A stretch of DNA of 45,614 nt from SZUA-287 sp036397975 (GTDB lineage Bacteria > Bacteroidota > Ignavibacteria > UBA10030 > UBA6906): the NCBI GenBank assembly GCA_036397975.1, contig DASWHW010000118.1, positions 1-45,614 of the forward strand, given 5' to 3'. Both the position numbers and the translations under genes were made by a program. Under the pieces are notes generated by a model that saw only the letters and a program-made list of their open reading frames with translations, was not told the DNA's origin and made no database searches. Positions 23,468-30,673 of this stretch are shown in pieces (position 1 is the first letter of the stretch; each line of letters opens with the position of its first letter).

Positions 23468-24400
23468 ATGATATGTAATGAATGCAGCACCGAAAACAAA
23501 GATGATGCGCTGTATTGCGCTAATTGTGGAGAGAAGCTTGAAGCGCCCGAGACCGCAGAACACGGTAAAAAATGCCCTGAGTGCGGCTTTGACAATCCCG
23601 CTGAAGGAAAATTCTGTGCTCGATGCGGGAACGAACTACGGCGACGACATAATAGGGATCGGCACCGCAAACAGAGCCACCAAGAACATCAAAAAAAGAA
23701 AGAACGTCGTGTTGACACCAAACTCAAGTGGCATCCGGGCCTCGTAGCGTTCGTATTGTTGGTTGGGGTGTTCATCTTCATCGGGGGAATGGAATTATTC
23801 GTCAAGAAGCAACCTGCACCACTTCCACAAATTGTGGAAATAAGAACTTCCGATGCGAACTTGGAGGCCACGGCTATGGAGATTGCATCGAAGTTCATCT
23901 GCTCTTGCGGCACGTGCGGAGAAAAACCGCTTGATACATGTACGTGCAATCGGGCTGTCGAGGAGCGACAGTTTATCAGAAGCTATCTTGAGCAGGGTCA
24001 GAAACCAGAACAAGTAATTGTTGCCCTCAACAATACCTACGGTTGGGTCAAACCCGAATTTGCAACGCTTGTGGGGGACAGCACGGCGTCAAGTGTGGCT
24101 GCCGTGAGAAACAACTTCACAAAGTCAAACCCTGAAACCTCTCTTCCCCTTGGCACATTTGGGAACATTGGTGGAAATACAAAGCCGGCTACCCCTGCAG
24201 ATCGGCAGGAGATTTTTTCTCACTTCAAGTGTCCCTGCGGGCAATGTGGAATTGACGAGCTCAAGGATTGCGGCTGCCAACACCCCAGGGGTGCAACGGA
24301 GGTAAAATCGTTCGTGGATGCAAGGATCGCTGAGGGGAAGTACACCATCGCCCAACTCATGGATGCAGTGGATGCAAAATACGGTGGAAGAAAATTCTGA
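23468..24400 (+). CDS. Double zinc-ribbon membrane protein with duplicated CcmH/NrfF-like Cys domains
   Basis: This 310-residue protein starts at ATG 23468, where the first zinc ribbon begins (MICNECSTENKDDALYCANC). A second ribbon follows (KCPECGFDNPAEGKFCARC). After a basic His-rich linker comes a TM helix (about 95-117), then two related exported domains: FICSCGTCGEKPLDTCTC (about 148-166) and FKCPCGQCGIDELKDCGC (about 258-275). Each is followed by a helical 'RSYLEQGQKPEQVIVALNNT' type region. The latter resembles the CcmH/NrfF haem-lyase fold, with extra Cys residues that could bind metal. The cytoplasmic ribbons and periplasmic Cys domains suggest metal sensing or thiol handling across the membrane. 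It is adjacent to a second zinc-ribbon protein. Confidence 0.7.
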   Translation: MICNECSTENKDDALYCANCGEKLEAPETAEHGKKCPECGFDNPAEGKFCARCGNELRRRHNRDRHRKQSHQEHQKKKERRVDTKLKWHPGLVAFVLLVGVFIFIGGMELFVKKQPAPLPQIVEIRTSDANLEATAMEIASKFICSCGTCGEKPLDTCTCNRAVEERQFIRSYLEQGQKPEQVIVALNNTYGWVKPEFATLVGDSTASSVAAVRNNFTKSNPETSLPLGTFGNIGGNTKPATPADRQEIFSHFKCPCGQCGIDELKDCGCQHPRGATEVKSFVDARIAEGKYTIAQLMDAVDAKYGGRKF

Positions 24401-24427
24401 CACAAGACATCGAAGGAGAAAAACATC

Positions 24428-25102
24428 ATGGCAAACTTTTGTTCACAATGCGGTAAACCGGCGATACAGGATGCGGACTTCTGCACGCAGTGTGGTGCAT
24501 CGCTGACAGGCAAGAACCATGTGCGGAAGGATTGGAAGTCCAAACGTGAAAAGGTGATGGGCACTTCCGCTCCATCAAAGAAACCCTGGACGAAGCGCCT
24601 TGTCATTGTTGGGTTGATTGCGGTGGCCGTAGGATGGGTCTACATCAATATGCCCGGCAGCGGTAATGCGACCATCAAGGCACAACCTGTTGTAGCCGAG
24701 CCCGCGAGCTATTCACCCGCCGGTCAACAAATGATCGATACACCTGCACGGGTGGAAAACGGGAAGATCATTGTTCCCTTGGATCTGGTAATAGAGAAGA
24801 AGTTCGTGGCATTCAACTATCAATCCCCTTATAACGTTGTGCCTCTCCTCGCATATGTGTCTGGGGAAGGGAAGATCGTCACGGCAATTAGCATGTGCGA
24901 GCCTTGCAACTCTCAACGGTTTCACATGAAAGGGGAGGATATTGTCTGCAACTCGTGCGGCACAACATGGAAGATCGATAACCTCGAGCCTGTGAACGGG
25001 TCCTGCAGCAAGTATCCACCGGACGCCGTAGCAAACACCGTGCTCGGGAATGAAATCCAGATCGACGAGCGGCTCGTAGCTCAGTGGCAACGAAGGATAT
25101 GA
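24428..25102 (+). CDS. Zinc-ribbon membrane protein with DUF2318-like Cys domain
   Basis: This 224-residue protein has an N-terminal zinc ribbon (NFCSQCGKPAIQDADFCTQC), a TM helix (about 57-75) and a C-terminal extracytoplasmic domain. That domain has AISMCEPCNSQRFHMKGEDI, VCNSCGTTWKID and SCSKYPP. The Cys-x-x-Cys ... Cys-x-x-Cys ... Cys pattern with 'CEPC' and 'C..C...W' matches DUF2318, a Cys-rich (Fe-S type) domain found next to ABC permeases in p19/FtrABCD-type iron uptake systems. The permease and ATPase follow at 4 bases and 3.3 codons respectively of non-coding sequence, so the three are likely one unit. Fusion of a zinc ribbon to DUF2318 is unusual to me. Confidence 0.75.
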   Translation: MANFCSQCGKPAIQDADFCTQCGASLTGKNHVRKDWKSKREKVMGTSAPSKKPWTKRLVIVGLIAVAVGWVYINMPGSGNATIKAQPVVAEPASYSPAGQQMIDTPARVENGKIIVPLDLVIEKKFVAFNYQSPYNVVPLLAYVSGEGKIVTAISMCEPCNSQRFHMKGEDIVCNSCGTTWKIDNLEPVNGSCSKYPPDAVANTVLGNEIQIDERLVAQWQRRI

Positions 25103-25106
25103 TGCC

Positions 25107-26267
25107 ATGAGACTGCAGGATATCTCCCTCAACAATCTCCGCAGACGAAAAGCCAAGATGGTCTTCCTTATCCTTGGTCTGGTCATCGCGGTGAGCACTG
25201 TGGTTACGCTTGTGACGGTTTCGGGAGCTATGAACACTGACATTGCAACAAAGCTCGATGAGTTCGGTGCCAATATCCTGATTGTGCCGAAATCGGATGA
25301 CCTCGCGCTTACCTATGGAGGCATGTCAGTCTCCGGAGTTTCGTTTGACATGAAGGACTTGCATGAAAACAACATGGAACAGATCCGAACGATCAAGAAC
25401 CGTGATAACATCAGCATCATTGCACCGAAGCTGCTGAACGCTGCCACAGTTCAGCACAGGGACGTGCTGGTTGTCGGTGTTGATTTTGGGGCCGAAGTCC
25501 GCCTGAAGAAGTGGTGGTCAATCGTCGGGAAAAAGCCTGAAACGAATCAGGAAGCACTCATTGGTGCTGAAGCAAAGAATAAGCTACAGCTCGGCTTGAA
25601 TCAGAGCTTTGACATCAACGGAGAAACGTTTACGGTGGCAGGTATCCTGGAACCGACAGGATCGCAGGATGATGGGATCATATTCATCGGTCTGAAGGAA
25701 GCTCAACGTCTGTTCAGAAAGAAGGAGCAGATCAGTCTCATTGAATTAGCCGCGCTGTGCTACGACTGCCCGATCGAAGAAATCGTTCGCCAGACATCTG
25801 AGAAACTTCCTGGAGCCAAGGTGATGGCCATCCGTCAAACGATTGAATCCAAGATGGAAGCTATCCACCGGTTCGAGCATTTCTCCTTAGGCATCTCCAT
25901 CGTGGTATTGTTTGTCGGTGCGCTCATCGTCTTTACCAACATGACTGCATCGGTCAATGAACGAACACGGGAGATCGGGGTCTTCCGTGCTATCGGGTTC
26001 CGTCAAGCACACATCAGGAAGATCATCCTGACGGAAGCTCTTATCACGAGCTTCGTTGCTGGTGTGTCTGGATACTTCATCGGGTTTTGGGTATCAAAGC
26101 TCGTCGCACCCATACTCACCGGCAACGACGGATTGGCTGTAACGATCAACTACCTACTATTGAGTTTTTCCATTGGCCTTTCCGTTTTCGTCGGACTTGC
26201 ATCAAGTATCTACCCGGCCTTCAAGGCATCGCGCCTTGATCCAACGGTAGCTTTACGAGCGCTATGA
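25107..26267 (+). CDS. ABC transporter permease, MacB/FtsX type
   Basis: This 386-residue inner-membrane permease starts with a cytoplasmic MRLQDISLNNLRRRKAKMVF and TM1 (about 17-38). A large periplasmic MacB-like domain follows (about 40-260; GANILIVPKSDDLALTYGGM). TM2-4 lie at about 263-290, 317-340 and 355-375, in the FtsX domain (NERTREIGVFRAIGFRQAHI). It works with the ATPase encoded next. This FtsX-ABC class usually does mechanotransmission or lipoprotein and small-molecule export rather than import. In p19-type iron loci, a DUF2318 gene is followed by such permeases, which matches the layout here. The substrate is unknown. Confidence 0.85.
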   Translation: MRLQDISLNNLRRRKAKMVFLILGLVIAVSTVVTLVTVSGAMNTDIATKLDEFGANILIVPKSDDLALTYGGMSVSGVSFDMKDLHENNMEQIRTIKNRDNISIIAPKLLNAATVQHRDVLVVGVDFGAEVRLKKWWSIVGKKPETNQEALIGAEAKNKLQLGLNQSFDINGETFTVAGILEPTGSQDDGIIFIGLKEAQRLFRKKEQISLIELAALCYDCPIEEIVRQTSEKLPGAKVMAIRQTIESKMEAIHRFEHFSLGISIVVLFVGALIVFTNMTASVNERTREIGVFRAIGFRQAHIRKIILTEALITSFVAGVSGYFIGFWVSKLVAPILTGNDGLAVTINYLLLSFSIGLSVFVGLASSIYPAFKASRLDPTVALRAL

Positions 26268-26293
26268 GAAAGATTATGGAAAGGAGGAAAACC

Positions 26294-27010
26294 ATGAATC
26301 TGATTGTTGCCGAACACCTACGCAAAGAATACAACGGCAGCCCTGAAAGAGTAGCTGCGCTCAACGACATGTCTGTGGAAATCGAGCAGGGTGAGTTCGT
26401 CGCAGTTATGGGTCCGTCCGGATCGGGAAAAAGCACATTGTTGTCGGTTCTCGGGGGACTAAACCACCCCACTGCCGGCAAGGTTGTGGTTGACGAGATC
26501 GACATCTACTCGCTATTACCGGAGCGACTCGCTGACTTCCGGCGTGAATACCTCGGGTTCGTCTTTCAGTCATTCCAACTCATTCCGTACCTGACTGTTG
26601 TTGAGAATGTGATGTTGCCACTTGCCGTAACAGAGTATTCCAACGGCCAGCAAGTGGGGATGGCAACGGTGATCCTCAATAAGGTTGGACTTGAGAAAAA
26701 ATCTAATCGGCTCCCTGACGAACTGAGTGGTGGTGAGCAGGAGCGAGTGGCCATTGCCCGCGCTTTGGTCAACCAGCCACCCATTGTTCTTGCGGATGAA
26801 CCAACCGGAAATCTTGATACTGCCACGAGCGAGGAGATCATGAAACTCTTCCAGGGTCTTAATGAGGATGGTCAAACTATCATCATGGTAACTCACAATC
26901 CGGAGAACGTTCGGTATGCGAAGCGCTGTATACATCTCAAGGATGGTCGAATCCGGGATCAGATACGTCCACCGGCAGAAGAACGGAACCTATCATCGAT
27001 CAGTCTTTGA
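26294..27010 (+). CDS. ABC transporter ATP-binding protein, LolD/MacB type
   Basis: This 238-residue ATPase powers the preceding permease. Walker A is GPSGSGKST (about 43-51), the Q-loop lies in FVFQSFQL, the signature LSGGEQERVAIARAL, Walker B IVLADEPTGNLD, and the H-loop MVTHNPE. ATG 26294 follows AAAGGAGGAAAACC. An in-frame ATG at 26264 overlaps the permease stop and is less likely. The length and motifs match LolD/MacB/FtsE-like proteins. No clear terminator follows; a short hairpin TTTCA/TGAAA lies near 27022-27040. Confidence 0.9.
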   Translation: MNLIVAEHLRKEYNGSPERVAALNDMSVEIEQGEFVAVMGPSGSGKSTLLSVLGGLNHPTAGKVVVDEIDIYSLLPERLADFRREYLGFVFQSFQLIPYLTVVENVMLPLAVTEYSNGQQVGMATVILNKVGLEKKSNRLPDELSGGEQERVAIARALVNQPPIVLADEPTGNLDTATSEEIMKLFQGLNEDGQTIIMVTHNPENVRYAKRCIHLKDGRIRDQIRPPAEERNLSSISL

Positions 27011-27168
27011 CGTAGATTCTTTTCAGTTATATGAAAGAACGAGCGTTGAAGATGGGAACCTGGAGATATCGAAGATGTGGGGTGGATGAAAGAAGGTTGA
27101 CCCCCTCTGGAACTTGTTTCTCTTCATATGCGTTGGTATATTCAGTCGTGCCAAAACAACTGTTCTTT

Positions 27169-27573
27169 ATGCGAAAGCTTCGTAACAACATACTCTTCAT
27201 CCCGTTCAGTCTGTTTCTTTCGGTGGTCCTATCAGGGCTTACTGTGGCAGTCCACCATACCCACCCAATCGAATACAAGCAACGCTCAAGCGAGACCGAT
27301 AGTCACTACCACGACCAAACTAAGTCGAATAGAACTGGTCCTTCGACATACCACGAAGTCCATTTTGTAAAGCTTCTCTCGGACGACAGTTTCAATACAT
27401 CGAGCCGTACCGAGGGTATTTCCTCGATTGCGCATTTCATCGTAGCGATTTTGCCACGTACTATTAAATTCTCGACCCCAACAATTTCATCTATTCAATC
27501 TCCGCGATTCCAAAGTTCTGACACCTTCCCCGCGCGGGATAAGTGTGTCCTCTTCTGCAGTTTCCTTATTTAG
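27169..27573 (+). CDS. Putative small His-rich exported protein
   Basis: A 134-residue reading frame starts at ATG 27169. MRKLRNNILFIPFSLFLSVV is a plausible signal/anchor segment, followed by VAVHHTHPIEY, DSHYHDQTK and TYHEVHFVKLL. The signal-plus-His pattern fits the metal island. No ribosome site is clear and no family is recognised. The frame stays open upstream to 27031, but those residues look non-coding. I list it as tentative. Confidence 0.45.
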   Translation: MRKLRNNILFIPFSLFLSVVLSGLTVAVHHTHPIEYKQRSSETDSHYHDQTKSNRTGPSTYHEVHFVKLLSDDSFNTSSRTEGISSIAHFIVAILPRTIKFSTPTISSIQSPRFQSSDTFPARDKCVLFCSFLI

Positions 27574-27745
27574 AATCCTCCGTCTCGCTTGTCATTTACA
27601 AGCATCAGTTTTTCTTTTTCGTATTCCATGTGGTAATCAATAGCTGTAGGTCATTACTCAAGGAAGCTCTGTTTCTCGATAGGCTTTGGGAAGAATGTCT
27701 TTCAAGGATTTCATAATCAAATAGCAATCAAGAAAGGACAGCACC

Positions 27746-28390
27746 ATGAAACGTTTTGCAGTTGCTCTCGCGGTTGCAGTAATCCATCTGCTTGGCTCAA
27801 ATGAAGTCAGTCTCGCGCAACATAAGCATAAGCATGAGATGAAATCTATGGGCAGGGCCGACTCTTCACGTGAGCAGTACGACACAAAAGGATCAGCGGT
27901 TGTTAAAACAATGGCGGACACAATATCCACGCCACGCGTTGTAGATTCGAAAGTTGCAGCATCAATCAAGGGAATTGTTGAGCACTACCTGCAATTGAAA
28001 AACTCCCTTGCAAACGACAAGACAAAAGATGCCGCAGCGGCCGGGAAGGAAATAGTTGATGTCATGGGAACGGTGGATAAATCCCTCTTCACTGCTGACC
28101 AAAAGAAACTCTATGCAGATGTCGAGGATGATGCGAGAGAACATGCAGAGCATATTGGCGCGAATGCCGGGAATATCGAACATCAGCGTGAACACTTTGA
28201 TTTGCTCAGCAAGGACGTGTACGATTTAGTAAAAGCATTTGACGGTGGACAGGTGCTGTTCAAGGACTTCTGCCCTATGTACAATGATAAGAAAGGAGCA
28301 ATGTGGTTAAGCGAAATAAAGACGATAAAGAACCCGTACTACGGCAAAAAAATGTCTACGTGTGGCTCGGTCCAAGAAGAACTTAAGTAA
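27746..28390 (+). CDS. DUF3347 periplasmic copper-associated protein
   Basis: This 214-residue exported protein has a signal peptide ending SLAQ and then HKHKHEMKSM. The DUF3347 domain occupies about 60-210: IKGIVEHYLQLKNSLANDKT, a helical body, then FKDFCPMYNDKKGAMWLSEI and NPYYGKKMSTCGSVQEEL. The CPM ... WLS ... NPYYG ... MxxCG block is the family hallmark. It is often fused to, or encoded beside, CusB and copper-resistance genes in Bacteroidota. The Cys, Met and His residues probably bind copper. GAAAGGACAGCACC precedes the ATG. A haem-binding-domain gene follows after 4 bases. Confidence 0.87.
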   Translation: MKRFAVALAVAVIHLLGSNEVSLAQHKHKHEMKSMGRADSSREQYDTKGSAVVKTMADTISTPRVVDSKVAASIKGIVEHYLQLKNSLANDKTKDAAAAGKEIVDVMGTVDKSLFTADQKKLYADVEDDAREHAEHIGANAGNIEHQREHFDLLSKDVYDLVKAFDGGQVLFKDFCPMYNDKKGAMWLSEIKTIKNPYYGKKMSTCGSVQEELK

Positions 28391-28394
28391 TCCG

Positions 28395-28859
28395 ATGAAA
28401 CGCGTAAAACAAATACTGCTCGTATTGCTGATTGTATTTGTAGTCATTCAGTTCATGCAGCCTGCCCGCAATCAAAGCGGGCAGGTTTTGCAAACAGAAT
28501 TTTCCAATACATACAGCATTCCGAATAATGTCTATACTCTCTTTAAAAATGCCTGTTTCGATTGCCATAGCAACAATACCTCCTATCCATGGTATTCCAA
28601 TATCCAACCGATTGGATGGATACTGGCAAAGGATATCGAGAATGGGAAAGCGAAGGTCAACTTTAGCGAGTTTGGATCTCTTTCATCACGAAGACAGATA
28701 AGCAAGTTACAGGGAGTTGAAAACAGAATTAAGGATGGCACAATGCCCTTACCGGAGTATCAATTCATGCACCCAAGTGCACGGCTGACTGAAGAAGAAA
28801 GACGGCTACTCATTGACTGGATTCAAAAAACAAAGGATACCCTCGTCTCCCAAAGATAA
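28395..28859 (+). CDS. Haem-binding-domain (single CxxCH) exported protein
   Basis: This 154-residue protein has an N-terminal anchor (VKQILLVLLIVFVVIQFM). ACFDCHSNNTSYPWYSNIQP follows, the CxxCH-Asn-x-x-x-x-x-Trp-Tyr pattern of the Bacteroidota haem-binding domain (Haem_bd). The C-terminal part is helical (RLTEEERRLLIDWIQKTKDT). It is probably a periplasmic c-type haem protein. I used ATG 28395, 4 bases after the DUF3347 stop; a GTG at 28362 overlaps that gene. The DUF3347 and haem-binding pair directly precedes a multicopper oxidase remnant. Confidence 0.82.
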   Translation: MKRVKQILLVLLIVFVVIQFMQPARNQSGQVLQTEFSNTYSIPNNVYTLFKNACFDCHSNNTSYPWYSNIQPIGWILAKDIENGKAKVNFSEFGSLSSRRQISKLQGVENRIKDGTMPLPEYQFMHPSARLTEEERRLLIDWIQKTKDTLVSQR

Positions 28860-28860
28860 T

Positions 28861-28880
28861 CACGCTCTTGTTCAAGCGTG
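28861..28880 (+). terminator. Candidate hairpin after the haem-binding-domain gene
   Basis: CACGCT...AGCGTG (28861-28880) forms a short stem just after the stop at 28859. An extended pairing TTG/CAA is possible with a bulge. It is followed by CTTTAGTAATTT, a weak U-rich stretch. It may partly terminate transcription before the truncated oxidase gene. Confidence 0.45.
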
Positions 28881-28913
28881 CTTTAGTAATTTCATGTGAA
28901 AGTAAATAGGCGT

Positions 28914-29288
28914 ATGAGAAAAACTCCTATCATTCTATCGCTCTTCTTTTGGGCTTCAGCAACAATCTTTGCTCAAAAGACCGTCCGCTACGATTTATAC
29001 ATTGCTGATACCACCGTAACATTCGGAGAAGAGGCAACGCGTGCCATTGCAGTCAATGGAGTCATTCCTGTGTCTACGTTGACATTTACAGAAGGCGACA
29101 CTGCTGAAATATATGTGCACAATGATCTGGACGAAGAAACATCACTTCACTGGCATGGACTATTTCTCCCGAACAGGTACGATGGCGTGCCTTATCTTAC
29201 GCAGATGCCGATTAAACCCCATACAACGTATTTGTGCAGGTTCCCCATTGTTCAGAACGGCTCTTGGCTTCGGTTTTCCGCTCCCTGA
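28914..29288 (+). pseudogene. Truncated multicopper oxidase (CopA-like), first cupredoxin domain only
   Basis: The 124-residue remnant has a signal peptide (MRKTPIILSLFFWASATIFA) and most of cupredoxin domain 1: ATRAIAVNGVIPVSTLTFTE, HNDLDEETSLHWHGLFLPNR and the copper-ligand HWHG. It continues DGVPYLTQMPIKPHTTY to VQNG, after which intact enzymes read a Trp-Tyr-His-Ser-His motif. Here it reads SWLRFSAP and stops at 29288. No other frame holds the missing His-rich block, so this is a deletion or rearrangement breakpoint near 29261, not a frameshift. Full-length relatives are 500 residues or more with three domains. It marks the right edge of the metal island. Confidence 0.8.
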
Positions 29289-29372
29289 GACAGGCCGGTC
29301 ATCTGGGGGCAAGGTCAACGGGAGGGAAAAAGCGGGGGGGTATTGACTTTTGAGTGATTATGCGCTACCATT

Positions 29373-29384
29373 CGAAGCGTTTCG
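29373..29384 (+). promoter_or_regulatory. Candidate LacI-type operator upstream of the regulator gene
   Basis: CGAAGCGTTTCG is a near-palindrome with a central CG (10 of 12 positions symmetric), the layout typical of LacI-family operators. A shorter palindrome ATCG-GTT-CGAT lies near 29452. Both precede the LacI-family gene at 29508, so autoregulation is plausible. I saw no second copy before the downstream transport genes. Confidence 0.4.
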
Positions 29385-29477
29385 ATATTCAACGGAACCT
29401 CCTACAGAAAACCTATCATTTTTGCAAATTTAAACAAGTTTTGTAATAAATCGGTTCGATAACTGCCTTAATCAACA

Positions 29478-29507
29478 ATTAGGCAAAGCACTATTAGGCA
29501 AAGCACT
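29478..29507 (+). repeat. Perfect 15-bp tandem duplication abutting the regulator start codon
   Basis: ATTAGGCAAAGCACT occurs twice head to tail (29478-29492 and 29493-29507), and the ATG follows immediately at 29508. The ribosome-binding region has therefore been duplicated as a unit. There is no strong Shine-Dalgarno site; only AGG in each unit could serve. Confidence 0.9.
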
Positions 29508-30575
29508 ATGCGCAAGCGGCCAACAATAAAGGACGTTGCCAAAAAAGCGGGACTTTCAGTTTCAACTGTCTCGCTGGCGATAAACGATTCAGGTTACGTC
29601 AGTGAGGAAACCCGCAAAAAGGTGCTTCAAGTTGTAGAGGAGCTTGCCTATCACCCGAGCCGGGCAGCGAGAGGGTTAGCCTCCAGGATGAGCGGCAACA
29701 TCGGATTCATCCTTTCCGTCGATCACTTTTCAGAAGCAGAACCATTCTACACCAAGATTTTTCTCGGAACTGAATTTGAAGCACGGCGTCACAAATACTA
29801 CATCCTTCTCACAACAGTTGGCAGCGTTTTCAAAGAGCACGAATCAGTTCCGCGATTCTTGCTCGAGCGGAATGTTGACGGAGTAATTATCGCTGGCAAG
29901 ATCAACCCAGAGCTTATTGACTACATCGATCAACTTGGACTCCCTATGGTATTGGTCGATTATGAGCTCCCAAAGAAAAAAATCTCATCTGTTTTGATTG
30001 ATAACCGCAAGGGCGCAAGCCTGGCTGTGCAACACTTAATAGGCCTTGGTCATCGAGAAATAGGATTTGTTGGGGGCGATATCCATCATCCCAGCCTGGC
30101 GGAACGTTTTCTGGTCTACAAAGAGACTCTGATGGAAAACGGAATTACGCCGAATGCGAATCTCATCGTCGCAAATGAAAAGGGGACCGGCATAAAAAAT
30201 GGGTTCGATGCAATACATATGATGCTCTCTCGTGGTGCCAAACCAACGGCAATCTTTGCTGCGAACGATGCGATGGCGATCGGGTGTATGCAGTGGGTAA
30301 GACAGCAGGGAATGAGGGTTCCTGATGACATTGCTTTTATCGGGTTCGACGACATTGAACCGAGCTCGCATGTTGAACCTCGTCTTACAACAATCAAAGT
30401 ATTCAAGGAAGAGATGGGGACGATCGCCGTCAGGAAGATTATCGATGCTGTAAAAACAAAATCACAGACCATCACCAACACTTATGTTCCCGTCGAGCTG
30501 GTCGCACGGGAGTCGACCCTGAAACAAACGTCTGCTCGAGAGGCAGATAATACCGCCTTTGCGAGTTCGATGTAA
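29508..30575 (+). CDS. LacI-family transcriptional regulator
   Basis: This 355-residue DNA-binding repressor or activator controls carbohydrate genes. The N-terminal helix-turn-helix (residues 3-50) reads TIKDVAKKAGLSVSTVSLAI then SEETRKKVLQVVEELAYHPS with the hinge RAARGLASR. The periplasmic-binding-protein-like effector domain follows (GNIGFILSV, FFxG-type VDGVIIAGKI, GHREIGFVGG, AIFAANDAMAIG, IAFIGFDDIEPSSHVEPRLT). It would bind a sugar ligand and release the operator. It is the first gene of the right-hand cluster, followed after 98 bases by the exported carbohydrate-binding protein. It probably regulates the downstream uptake locus. Confidence 0.93.
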   Translation: MRKRPTIKDVAKKAGLSVSTVSLAINDSGYVSEETRKKVLQVVEELAYHPSRAARGLASRMSGNIGFILSVDHFSEAEPFYTKIFLGTEFEARRHKYYILLTTVGSVFKEHESVPRFLLERNVDGVIIAGKINPELIDYIDQLGLPMVLVDYELPKKKISSVLIDNRKGASLAVQHLIGLGHREIGFVGGDIHHPSLAERFLVYKETLMENGITPNANLIVANEKGTGIKNGFDAIHMMLSRGAKPTAIFAANDAMAIGCMQWVRQQGMRVPDDIAFIGFDDIEPSSHVEPRLTTIKVFKEEMGTIAVRKIIDAVKTKSQTITNTYVPVELVARESTLKQTSAREADNTAFASSM

Positions 30576-30673
30576 CAACAGTTTCTGCCTGCGTACAGCG
30601 GCGTAGCAAAGTATGTTGGCTGGACAAAAAACTAATCCACTTTAACAACAACAAATAACTAAGGAGGTACACG

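Noticed and set aside
29113..29346. Second frame across the truncated multicopper oxidase, as evidence of a frameshift
   Set aside because: That frame does not encode the missing His-rich block, so the gene is truncated rather than frameshifted.
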